A stretch of 51,891 nt of DNA from Flammeovirgaceae bacterium UBA2786 (GTDB lineage Bacteria; Bacteroidota; Bacteroidia; Cytophagales; Cyclobacteriaceae): the NCBI GenBank assembly GCA_002352225.1, contig DEIA01000078.1:1-51891 (forward strand), written 5' to 3'. The notes under the pieces were generated by a model. That model saw only the letters and a list, made by a program, of their open reading frames with translations. It did not search any database and was not told where the DNA came from. Each line of letters starts with the position of its first letter. Position 1 is the stretch's first letter. A program made the translations under genes and the position numbers. This document shows, in pieces, positions 35,801-43,405 of the stretch.

Positions 35801-36207
35801 ACATCAGCCATGGTAACCCCTGTATTCCAATTTCCATTTCCAGCCACACTAGCGCTTTCCGTTATATCTAGAAATTTGAAATTTCCTTTATTAAGGTAAA
35901 GTTTATTAAGCCCTTGATTACTCGTGAAAAAAAGTTCAGGTAAACTATCTCCGTTAATGTCGCCTATTGCAACACCGCCTCCGTTGTAGAAATACAGGTA
36001 TTCAACAATGTTGAAATAATCATCCTCAACTAATGTATTAGAAAAATATACAGACGACTCACGAGAGGGAATTTCTTTGAAAAGCGTTGTCTTCTTTACT
36101 TCATCTTTACAAGAAAGCAAAAACAAAATCAGAATGAATGATGCACCAATACAAATCCTCTTACTCAATCTTACTTTAATTAAGTTTAAAAAATACCGGC
36201 TCTTCAT
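32848..36207 (-). CDS. FG-GAP/VCBS repeat lipoprotein with ASPIC/UnbV domain (third paralogue)
   Basis: A 1,119-residue exported lipoprotein (signal ending FLLSC, about residue 33). An N-terminal block of FG-GAP/VCBS repeats (about 45-505) with many Ca-binding DxNxDGxxD loops (GDINGDSLPELFF, ADVNADGLLDIYV, YDLDGDLDMYL) forms a beta-propeller. An ASPIC/UnbV domain follows (about 515-605, with GARVHVSYGG and VIIEWPGGDVTSF), then a second repeat block (about 640-1110, with DCNGDGISDLFFGGG). The start lies 32 bases inside the previous gene, an overlap suggesting coupling; a TTG near 36168 is an alternative. It is paralogous to the two genes upstream. Function unknown; a surface binding role is plausible from the SusCD linkage. 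Confidence 0.9.
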   Translation of the reverse strand: MKSRYFLNLIKVRLSKRICIGASFILILFLLSCKDEVKKTTLFKEIPSRESSVYFSNTLVEDDYFNIVEYLYFYNGGGVAIGDINGDSLPELFFTSNQGLNKLYLNKGNFKFLDITESASVAGNGNWNTGVTMADVNADGLLDIYVCGVGNYKKFNGYNELFINNGDLTFTERAEEYGLNFKGFSTQAGFFDYDLDGDLDMYLLNHSVHTQRSFGQVSLRHQHDSLAGDRLYKNQLIETGKTSFINVTSEAGILSSQIGYGLGLAFSDFNQDNYPDIYVSNDFHENDYLYINQKNGTFRMETAGSLPHTSRFSMGSDVADINNDLWPDVITLDMLPRDESVIKTSAGEDTYEVYKYKLKFGYGKQVSRNALQLNRGTIDSGKVMFSDIAQAAGIEATDWSWSPLAVDFDGDGWKDLFVSNGIVKRPNDLDYINYLSNDSSGSQNSKVLISQMPEGRVSNYIFKNEKDLTFSNQTTLWGLLNPGFSNGAAYGDLDNDGDPDIVINRINESALLYRNQSDPGKFLKVSVQDNTKPGNRFAIGARVHVSYGGVEQMQEIQANRGWCSSSDMNLTFARLDTAKKATVIIEWPGGDVTSFESGSKHEVIIKSATNTVNVKHKEPAHLMEPANLFSVKHEEDDFNAFNRESLIPHMLSTQGPPAAVADCNGDGISDLFFGGGKNQEGAIFIQTGNGKFIKKITPDFITHKKAEDVDAVFTDVDNDGDVDLIVVSGGQEEINDKTLLNPRLYLNNGAGDFKFFPEAFLNIFLHASCVKPSDFDGDGDVDLFIGSSVMPFLYGMSPVSYLLENDGKGKFTPVVDWLGKSEFDNPTKVRPGMVKDAQWVDLNKDKLPDLILVGEWMPVTVLIQQPDHKFANATKEYGLAEVKGWWNTLEVADFDNDGDPDLIAGNFGLNSRIKVSVNKPLMMYLGDFDSNGGSDHILVYYNGENSYPFASRDQLVKQIPSLKKKFPNYKAYRDVRLEDIITPVQKGNSAVMHVTELRSVFLRNNNDRFSVEALPMEAQFFPVFDMLADDINHDGNMDVLLVGNLEATQPDFGAYDAGLGLLLLGDGMGNFKPIDPMSSGFVVKGEGRKIVPIKRVNSSTIDYVVTRNNDLVLRFQKVN

Positions 36208-39200
36208 TATTTCTGAGTGCTACAAGAATGGTTGAGTTCTTCACCTTAATCTTTGCAAAGTCGCGTACTTCACCCCTAATTACTAAACCCGATTCTTCAC
36301 CCTTTATCGATTTGAAATTTCCTTTACCATCACCTTTTAGATAAACCCCAAAACTTGCGTCATATCGCCCCACCTCAGGCTTAACATGGTATAAGTTTCC
36401 ACCTAACAAAATATCTAAATTATTATCACCATCATAGTCATCAATTGAGATGGCATACATTGGAGAATACTGAGCTTCTAAAGGTAAGGGCCGGAATTCG
36501 AAATTTCCTTTACCATCATTTATCAGTATTCCGCTTCTTAATTCTTGTACTTCCAGATAAGTGGCACTCTTCAATTCCTCTTTTGAAAAGATATCTGTTA
36601 TGGTTTGATCTTTAAAATTTTCATATTTCAAATACTTTTTCTTCAGAGAAGGTATTTGAGAAGTTAGGTCGTGGCGCAATACAAAAGGGTAGCTTTTATC
36701 ACCATTAAATGCGCATAAAATCTGTTCAACCGTACCGTTTTTATCAAAATCGTTAACTACAAGCGTAATCGGTTTTTCAGGCGTAGCTCTAAATCTGGAA
36801 TTAAGACCGTGATTTGCAATAATAAAGTCAGTATCTCCATCTGAATCTACATCTGTCATTTCAATTCGCTTCCACCATCCTTTAAGATTACTCAACTCCT
36901 TTCGACTCAATACCCCTTTGTCGTTTACGAATACATTAACAGACATATAGTCACCAATAATCATCAAATCGTAATCACCATCGCTATCAATATCAGCCCA
37001 CTCGGCATCCGAAATCATTCCTAGCTCAGTTAGTTCAGGGGCAACCCGGCTTGTAACATTTGTAAATTTACCATTACCGTCATTCTCCAGAACATAACCA
37101 TTTACCGGCAATCCATAGGCAAATGATTTACTCCTAATTCCTACAAAAAGATCGTTGTCGCCATCCTGATCATAATCAGCTGTTTTAACAACTGAGCTGC
37201 TTTCAAAAGCAGCAGTAGGAAGAGCCTGAGCAGACCTGGTAAAATCACCCTTCCCTCCATTCAGATATAATCGGTCTTCAAGGGCACTCGAAACATTTGA
37301 AAACTCACTTCCTCCACTACAGACATATAAGTCCAAATCACCATCATTATCGGCATCGAAGAATAAAGTTGCTACATCTTCAGATGCTTTATCATGAGCC
37401 CATACGGATTGTTGTTGAGGTACAAACTCACCTGCAGACGTTTGAACAAATAAGGAGCCTGGAACATCTTTTGCCCCACCAACAAATAAATCATCAAGGC
37501 CATCTCCATTAACATCTCCTACTGCGCTTCGAGGCCCCTCTGTGCTCAGCATATGGTAAATCAATTTGTCGCGATCAAAGTCAACAAATTCATTTTCAAT
37601 ATGGCGCCATTCAAATACAGGTGGTATGCTTTTAGCAATACTGTTCTTTGCACTTATATCAGCTTCACTTATCACACCTTTCAATTGGGCCTGATCTAAA
37701 TTCAAAACCTGATTGGTCGCTACATTCTTCAAGGTGGTTAACATTCCATCCGGCCAGAATATCTCTATAAGGTCAACTGTATCGGTGGCACCTAATCCTA
37801 AATTAGGTCGTGGGTCGACTGATGATTCAAATCCACGATTAGGAGATTGTTCGATGTGGTAAAGATGGCCATTTGATGTAATCTTGATGCGGGTACCAAT
37901 GGCTAAGGTATTCTTATTAACTCCTTTCAAATTAAACTTAAGGTAATGCATGGAGGAGTCTATCTCTTCACTTCTATTCCTATACAAGGATGCAACTGAA
38001 TTTACATGATTCACCACTAAATCAAGATCGCCATCATTATCCAAATCGCCATATGCTGATCCATTAGAGAAATTCGCTTCTCCAAGTCCCCATTCGGTAG
38101 CCACATTTTTAAAAGTGAGATCTCCAAAATTTTTAAAGGCATAATCAGGTACCGGATTAGATGGAATGAGATCTACTAATTTTTTATAATCAACACCCTT
38201 ATCGCTTACAATTGATTTAACTACCTGCTCATTAGAAATATACTGTAAATAATCCTGATTAGTTAAATCCTGATAAATACCATTAGCAACAAAAATATCT
38301 TTAAGGCCATCATTATCCATATCAAATATTAATGCACCCCAACTCCAATCGGTTGCCTCAACTTTTGCTAACCTGCCTAGTTCACTAAACCCAATGTTAC
38401 CCTGATTTATTTGTAATGTATTTCTTGTAAATTGATGATAATAATCATTCTTTATATTATACGTGTATCTATCCCAATTTTCAAATGTGGTTACCGTTTT
38501 TAACCGTGCGTTGCTTTCGGGAAGCATTTCTGTAACAAAAAGGTCTGGTAACCCATCATTATTGATATCTGCCATGTCAGCCCCCATTGAAGCTGCGCTG
38601 ATGGACTGCATGAATTCGGTTAAACACTCTTTAAATGTACCGTTCTGGTTGTTTAGATAAAGGTAATCGCGTTCAAAAAAATCATTCGACACGTAAACAT
38701 CAGGCCATCCATCGTTGTTAACGTCCCCAACGGTGGCCCCTAATCCAAAACCGATTATACTTCCGTAAATCCCAGCTTCATCACTTACATCAACAAAAAA
38801 ATTATCATCATTTCTCATCAACTTATCACCCCCTAATGAATCTCGTTTGGGGCGTTCATTTTTCATCAGATTAAAACTGCCTATAGCCTGGTATGAATTA
38901 TTTAAGATATATAAATCAAGATCCCCATCACGGTCAAAATCAAAAAACACAGAATGTGTAGAGAATCCTCTATCTGCAATGCCATACTCCTTCGCTCGTT
39001 CAGAGAATGTCATATCTCCGTTATTTATAAACAATTCATTCTCCTTATTATCGCCTTCAATATCTCCGGAATTACAAACATAAATATCCAACCAGCCGTC
39101 TCCATTTACATCGGCAATGCTTACTCCTGTTGACCATGCTTTTGTACCCGATACGCCTGCCCGATTTGTAACATCATCAAATTCAAAATTTCCTTTATTA

Positions 39201-39478
39201 AGGAACAACCTATTGGATTCCATGTTAGCCGTAAAAAAGATATCAAGTAACCCGTCATTATTAAAGTCTCCCAACCCAACTCCTGCCCCATTGTAAAAAT
39301 TACGATACGTATAAATATTAAATTTTTTATCGAAGGATAAAGGATTACTAAAATTCACACCTGATACTGATTCGGGAATTCTTTCAAATAATGTTCTGGT
39401 GTATCCCTTCTCTTTCTTAGAGCAACTTACAGAAACTGCTGATACAAGGAGAATAACAGATAAAACTTGCTTTACCAT
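36176..39478 (-). CDS. FG-GAP/VCBS repeat lipoprotein with ASPIC/UnbV domain (second paralogue)
   Basis: A 1,100-residue lipoprotein (signal MVKQVLSVILLVSAVSVSC). First propeller about 40-495, with the block TYRNFYNGAGVGLGDFNNDG; ASPIC/UnbV about 505-600 (GTRIKITSNGHLYHIEQSPN, EIFWPDGMLTTLKN); second propeller about 640-1090 with GDVNGDGLDDLFVGGAKD and DADNDGDLDLYVCSGG. It matches the neighbours at 32848 and 40074 over the whole length, so the three arose by duplication. It starts 27 bases after the small lipoprotein gene. Its end overlaps the start of the third paralogue. No catalytic motif is visible. Confidence 0.9.
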   Translation of the reverse strand: MVKQVLSVILLVSAVSVSCSKKEKGYTRTLFERIPESVSGVNFSNPLSFDKKFNIYTYRNFYNGAGVGLGDFNNDGLLDIFFTANMESNRLFLNKGNFEFDDVTNRAGVSGTKAWSTGVSIADVNGDGWLDIYVCNSGDIEGDNKENELFINNGDMTFSERAKEYGIADRGFSTHSVFFDFDRDGDLDLYILNNSYQAIGSFNLMKNERPKRDSLGGDKLMRNDDNFFVDVSDEAGIYGSIIGFGLGATVGDVNNDGWPDVYVSNDFFERDYLYLNNQNGTFKECLTEFMQSISAASMGADMADINNDGLPDLFVTEMLPESNARLKTVTTFENWDRYTYNIKNDYYHQFTRNTLQINQGNIGFSELGRLAKVEATDWSWGALIFDMDNDGLKDIFVANGIYQDLTNQDYLQYISNEQVVKSIVSDKGVDYKKLVDLIPSNPVPDYAFKNFGDLTFKNVATEWGLGEANFSNGSAYGDLDNDGDLDLVVNHVNSVASLYRNRSEEIDSSMHYLKFNLKGVNKNTLAIGTRIKITSNGHLYHIEQSPNRGFESSVDPRPNLGLGATDTVDLIEIFWPDGMLTTLKNVATNQVLNLDQAQLKGVISEADISAKNSIAKSIPPVFEWRHIENEFVDFDRDKLIYHMLSTEGPRSAVGDVNGDGLDDLFVGGAKDVPGSLFVQTSAGEFVPQQQSVWAHDKASEDVATLFFDADNDGDLDLYVCSGGSEFSNVSSALEDRLYLNGGKGDFTRSAQALPTAAFESSSVVKTADYDQDGDNDLFVGIRSKSFAYGLPVNGYVLENDGNGKFTNVTSRVAPELTELGMISDAEWADIDSDGDYDLMIIGDYMSVNVFVNDKGVLSRKELSNLKGWWKRIEMTDVDSDGDTDFIIANHGLNSRFRATPEKPITLVVNDFDKNGTVEQILCAFNGDKSYPFVLRHDLTSQIPSLKKKYLKYENFKDQTITDIFSKEELKSATYLEVQELRSGILINDGKGNFEFRPLPLEAQYSPMYAISIDDYDGDNNLDILLGGNLYHVKPEVGRYDASFGVYLKGDGKGNFKSIKGEESGLVIRGEVRDFAKIKVKNSTILVALRNNEEPVFFKLN

Positions 39479-39505
39479 TTGCTTAACTAATTTACTTAAC
39501 TAATA

Positions 39506-40120
39506 TTATTTAATATCAATTGAGTGCTTGTACTTAGGATGAAGAATATCGTGAATTTTTACAACCACATTCTGTTCGTCTTTTATATAAACAGCCATCC
39601 TTCTGTTTCCATCAAGCTTAACAGGCATGTTTTTCCCATCCATATCAACCAGAATAAAAGGGTTACCCTTGTACCAATGTAATATCTGCTTCATTACAAA
39701 CTCAATCAGTACATTAGATTGAAGCTCGTTATTCCATGGAGCCCAGGCAACATAACTGAATTCAAGGTTCATTTCCATAATTTTATCTTTGTCATCAAAG
39801 GCCGGAATAAATAACAAGCGTATCGGGGTGGGTGTACTATGGAATAATGAATCAGTAAAAAAATACTGCACTGTTGCTCCCTTGGGGCCTTGGGTAATCA
39901 ATTCCTGTTTATTTAAGTCAAAGCATTTTCCATAAAATTCATCACGCGAATCCCCAAAATTTATTCCTAACAATAACGAATCTACTCTAATCCCGCGGGC
40001 CAATTCATTTTTTACCAATTTCGTATATTCGGATTGGGTACACGACAGAATCACTCCACTAACAACAAGCAGACTAATCCAAAACCTCAAAAATTTCAAG
40101 TGCATCATCATATTTAGCAA
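39506..40120 (-). CDS. Small lipoprotein of unknown family
   Basis: I do not recognise this 204-residue protein. The N-terminus MLNMMMHLKFLRFWISLLVV leads to a lipobox VILSC, so it is an exported lipoprotein; any of the Mets at positions 1-6 could start it. The mature part has an opening LGINFGDSRDEFYGKCFDLN, a middle TPIRLLFIPAFDDKDKIMEMN and an end VVVKIHDILHPKYKHSIDIK, probably alpha/beta. It overlaps the end of the first ASPIC gene by up to 47 bases and precedes the second, so it is co-translated with them and may be a partner of the large lipoproteins. Confidence 0.75.
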   Translation of the reverse strand: MLNMMMHLKFLRFWISLLVVSGVILSCTQSEYTKLVKNELARGIRVDSLLLGINFGDSRDEFYGKCFDLNKQELITQGPKGATVQYFFTDSLFHSTPTPIRLLFIPAFDDKDKIMEMNLEFSYVAWAPWNNELQSNVLIEFVMKQILHWYKGNPFILVDMDGKNMPVKLDGNRRMAVYIKDEQNVVVKIHDILHPKYKHSIDIK

Positions 40121-43100
40121 ATAGTAAGTATTTCTTTTCTTTAAACTGGATAAATTTTATGTCTCTTATCTGACCTTTAACACCAAGTGATATTCCGTCA
40201 CTAAACGCAAAAGTGTTTTCGGATTGTACTCCTTTGAAGAAAAAGACCTGTGATGCATCGTAACGGCCAAATTGAGGCTTTACCTGATATTGATTTCCCC
40301 CGACAAGTAAATCTTCAACACCATCATTGTCTAAATCTTTAATCAAAGTTGCATGCACAGGCGAGTACTGTGCCTGAATCGGCAATTCTACTACCGAATA
40401 CCCTCCTGCCTCAGATAGCAGCATAACAGAGGAGAGAATATCAACGTGCAGTACTTTTGCCTGAGAGAGAACTGGCTCAGAAAAGATATCATGTATCGTT
40501 TTATTTCGGTAGTCTTTGTAATAAATCAGATTTTTCTTAAGAGATGGAATTTGAGAGATTAGCTCATCTTTATCTAATACCGGATAATACTTTCCATTAC
40601 GATGTGTACAATAAATCTGTTCAATCGACCCATTATTATCAAAATCGGCTATGTAAATTCTGTCACCTGACCTAAAAAAGGAATTCTTACCATGATTGCC
40701 CAGCACAAAATCAGGGGCACCATCTTTGTTCAGATCAAAAGTTTCGACAGCGTTCCACCACCCTCTCATATTAGATAAATTTAGTGTGGGAGAAATATCC
40801 TCGAAGGTTCCTTTATTGTTTTTCAGCATAAGAATTGACGTCCAATCCCCGACCAAAACCAGGTCTTTCCATCCATCACCATTAAAATCAGTAACAACAC
40901 CGTCTGTTAACATCATCTCATTAAGAGCGTAAGGAATGTACTGTTTTGTAACATCTGTAAATACACCCAACCCGTTATTTTGCAATAAGTACCCCCGCCC
41001 TCCTTTCCCATATACAAAGGGGTCAAATCGTTCGGCAACTAACAAATCATAATCACCATCATTATCAAAATCTATTGATCTCACAAAGCTGGTTGAAAAA
41101 TCTGGTAATGGTAATGAATAATCCGATTCTATAAACTCACCGCTACCGGTATTAACAAAAATTCTATCTTTTTGAGCCGAGGAAATGTTTGGAAAGAATC
41201 TACCCCCTGTTGCAAAATAGTAATCCAGGTCTCCATCTCCGTCTGCATCAAAAAATGCCCCATCCGATTCTTCCGATAGTGAAAACTTACTTAGTGTCTT
41301 TGACTGGCTTTTAGTTATCCGATCATTATAAAAATGAAAAAATGTACCGGATTGATCTTTTCCTCCTGTCAGATATGCTTCATCGACACCATCCTGGTTA
41401 ATATCTACAATTTTCAAAACAGGAGTTTCATTATTATACATCATTGGAATTAATCTATCCCGGTTAAAGTCTGACATTCCTGTACTCACATGATGTGTGG
41501 TGGAGTCTACTTTTCTTAGCCTTAAGCCATCTTTCACTGTTGGTATGGGGTAGTGAATTGTTCGCTTTTCCATCGATTCATAATGATACTCATATGTCTT
41601 GTTTGAGTAAAGATTATACACCTGCGAGCGATCCCCATCTGGCCAACTGATTATGAGGGAATCAATAACAGGAGCTGACCCAACCCCTAATGTTATTGAA
41701 TGCTGAACTGAGCTTTGATATCCACGCACAGTAAAATTATCTCCGGAAATTACCTGTCCGTTTGTGTAGGCAAACAATTGTGTTCCCACCATGAATTTGT
41801 TCTTTCCATCCGAAGTAAGGGAAATTCGTATACTTTTGTTTTTTACTGTATCGGTGTTGTTCCGGTAGATTGTTGCAGGCGAATTAATATTGCTTACAAT
41901 AAAATCCATATCTCCATCATTATCTAAATCTCCATACGCTGCACCACTGGAAAACATCGGTTCGTTTAAACCCCATAAGTCGGTAGTATTTGTAAATTTA
42001 AGCCCCCCCTCATTACGAAATACATAATTTACATAATTCGAGCTGGGCATCATTTCAATCAGTCTTAAAATTCCATTCTGTTTATCTTTCAGTATTTCCC
42101 TTATATTTTGATCACTCCCTGAATAAGTCAGATAATCGCGATCAAGCAAATCTCTGTATATTCCGTTTGCAATAAATATATCCCGCATTCCGTCATTATT
42201 CATATCAAATAGCAAAGCTCCCCAACTCCACTCCGATGCGGCTACATTCAACATTCGCCCTAGCTCTGCATAATGATTTTTCGATTCCTTTTTTTGCAAA
42301 GTATTTCGTGTAAATTGGTAATGATACCCTTGCTTAACAGATTCCTGATAACGGTCCCAGCTATCAAATAAAACTTTCGTTTTCCGTCTTTCCAAAGAAT
42401 CCGGGAGCATTTCGGTTACAAAAAGTTCATTAACTCCATCCCCATCTAAGTCCGCAAAATCGGCTCCCATAGAACCAGAACTAATAGATTCAAAATAAGA
42501 TGGTAAAGATTCAGTAAAGCCACCGCGTTGATTATTGATATACAGGTAATCACGTTCAAAAAAATCATTCGATATAAAGATGTCTACCCATGAATCATCG
42601 TTAAAATCTCCAAGGGTTATACCAAGACCAAAACCAATACTGCTTCTGTAAATACCGGCTTCAGCCGTAAAGTCGATAAATTGTCCGTTTTGATTTAAGA
42701 AGAATTTATTTCCACTATTATTTGGGTCTGGCGTTTCCCGCTGATCCTTAATGAGATCAAAATTCCCAATTGATTTAAAAGAGTTTGTTAAAACATAACA
42801 ATCTAAATCGCCATCTCTGTCGTAGTCAAAAAATGCAGCCTGAACAGAAAGACCTTTAATATCTAAACCATACTCGGCTGCCCTGTCCGTAAACGTCAAA
42901 TCACCATTATTAATAAACAATTGATTGTGTCTGTTAGGTGAATCGGGGGCGCCAGATTTACACACGTAAATATCCAAGAGGCCGTCTGCATTTATATCTG
43001 CCATCGTTACCCCGGTTGACCAAGCTCCTTCACAACCTACACCTGCCTGGGTTGTAATGTCTTTAAACTTCAAATTACCCTCGTTCAAAAACAACTTATT

Positions 43101-43340
43101 ACCAACCTGATTCCCTGTTAAATAAATGTCAGGAAGGCCATCGTTATTAATATCTCCAATCGCTACGCCAGCTCCATTATAGAAATTACGATAGGTGTAA
43201 GGATTTAATTCTGGAGTAAAATTCAAAGTATTCGTAAAATTTACACCCGATGTTCCGGTAACATCGGTAAATAATTTATTGCTTTTATCCGTTGAACAGC
43301 TTAGCGCTAAAAAGATACCCAAACATGCTAAACACCTCAT
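40074..43340 (-). CDS. FG-GAP/VCBS repeat lipoprotein with ASPIC/UnbV domain (first paralogue)
   Basis: An 1,088-residue lipoprotein when started at MRCLACLGIFLALSC, which gives a proper lipoprotein signal. Earlier in-frame Mets at 43352 and 43397 lie next to or beyond a terminator hairpin and are unlikely. First propeller about 20-480 (TYRNFYNGAGVAIGDINNDG, ADINADGLLDIYVCKSG); ASPIC/UnbV about 490-585 (VGTQLFAYTNGQ, IISWPDGDRSQVYN); second propeller about 610-1080 (KIVDINQDGVDEAYLTGG, DADGDGDLDYYFATGG). It is the first gene behind SusD and likely part of the same surface system. Family function is unknown. Confidence 0.9.
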   Translation of the reverse strand: MRCLACLGIFLALSCSTDKSNKLFTDVTGTSGVNFTNTLNFTPELNPYTYRNFYNGAGVAIGDINNDGLPDIYLTGNQVGNKLFLNEGNLKFKDITTQAGVGCEGAWSTGVTMADINADGLLDIYVCKSGAPDSPNRHNQLFINNGDLTFTDRAAEYGLDIKGLSVQAAFFDYDRDGDLDCYVLTNSFKSIGNFDLIKDQRETPDPNNSGNKFFLNQNGQFIDFTAEAGIYRSSIGFGLGITLGDFNDDSWVDIFISNDFFERDYLYINNQRGGFTESLPSYFESISSGSMGADFADLDGDGVNELFVTEMLPDSLERRKTKVLFDSWDRYQESVKQGYHYQFTRNTLQKKESKNHYAELGRMLNVAASEWSWGALLFDMNNDGMRDIFIANGIYRDLLDRDYLTYSGSDQNIREILKDKQNGILRLIEMMPSSNYVNYVFRNEGGLKFTNTTDLWGLNEPMFSSGAAYGDLDNDGDMDFIVSNINSPATIYRNNTDTVKNKSIRISLTSDGKNKFMVGTQLFAYTNGQVISGDNFTVRGYQSSVQHSITLGVGSAPVIDSLIISWPDGDRSQVYNLYSNKTYEYHYESMEKRTIHYPIPTVKDGLRLRKVDSTTHHVSTGMSDFNRDRLIPMMYNNETPVLKIVDINQDGVDEAYLTGGKDQSGTFFHFYNDRITKSQSKTLSKFSLSEESDGAFFDADGDGDLDYYFATGGRFFPNISSAQKDRIFVNTGSGEFIESDYSLPLPDFSTSFVRSIDFDNDGDYDLLVAERFDPFVYGKGGRGYLLQNNGLGVFTDVTKQYIPYALNEMMLTDGVVTDFNGDGWKDLVLVGDWTSILMLKNNKGTFEDISPTLNLSNMRGWWNAVETFDLNKDGAPDFVLGNHGKNSFFRSGDRIYIADFDNNGSIEQIYCTHRNGKYYPVLDKDELISQIPSLKKNLIYYKDYRNKTIHDIFSEPVLSQAKVLHVDILSSVMLLSEAGGYSVVELPIQAQYSPVHATLIKDLDNDGVEDLLVGGNQYQVKPQFGRYDASQVFFFKGVQSENTFAFSDGISLGVKGQIRDIKFIQFKEKKYLLFAKYDDALEIFEVLD

Positions 43341-43352
43341 ATCTTCAAACAT

Positions 43353-43385
43353 AAAAAAAGCACCTGATTTTATCAGGTGCTTTTT
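43353..43385 (-). terminator. Strong rho-independent terminator between susD and the ASPIC genes
   Basis: Perfect stem GCACCTGAT (43360-43368) with ATCAGGTGC (43372-43380) and a 3-base loop, flanked by A7 and T5 that extend the pairing to about 14 bp. On the minus strand a T7 run follows. It begins about 20 bases after the SusD stop, so most SusCD transcripts should stop here and the ASPIC genes would be made from read-through or a separate promoter. Confidence 0.85.
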
Positions 43386-43405
43386 CACTTTATTCATGCT
43401 GAAAC

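Noticed and set aside
32848..43340. Short periodic DNA motifs (cat-cat-tat-like) that look like tandem repeats or a CRISPR-like array
   Set aside because: The periodicity comes from the many DxDxDG calcium loops of FG-GAP repeats; spacing is irregular and spacer-repeat structure is absent.
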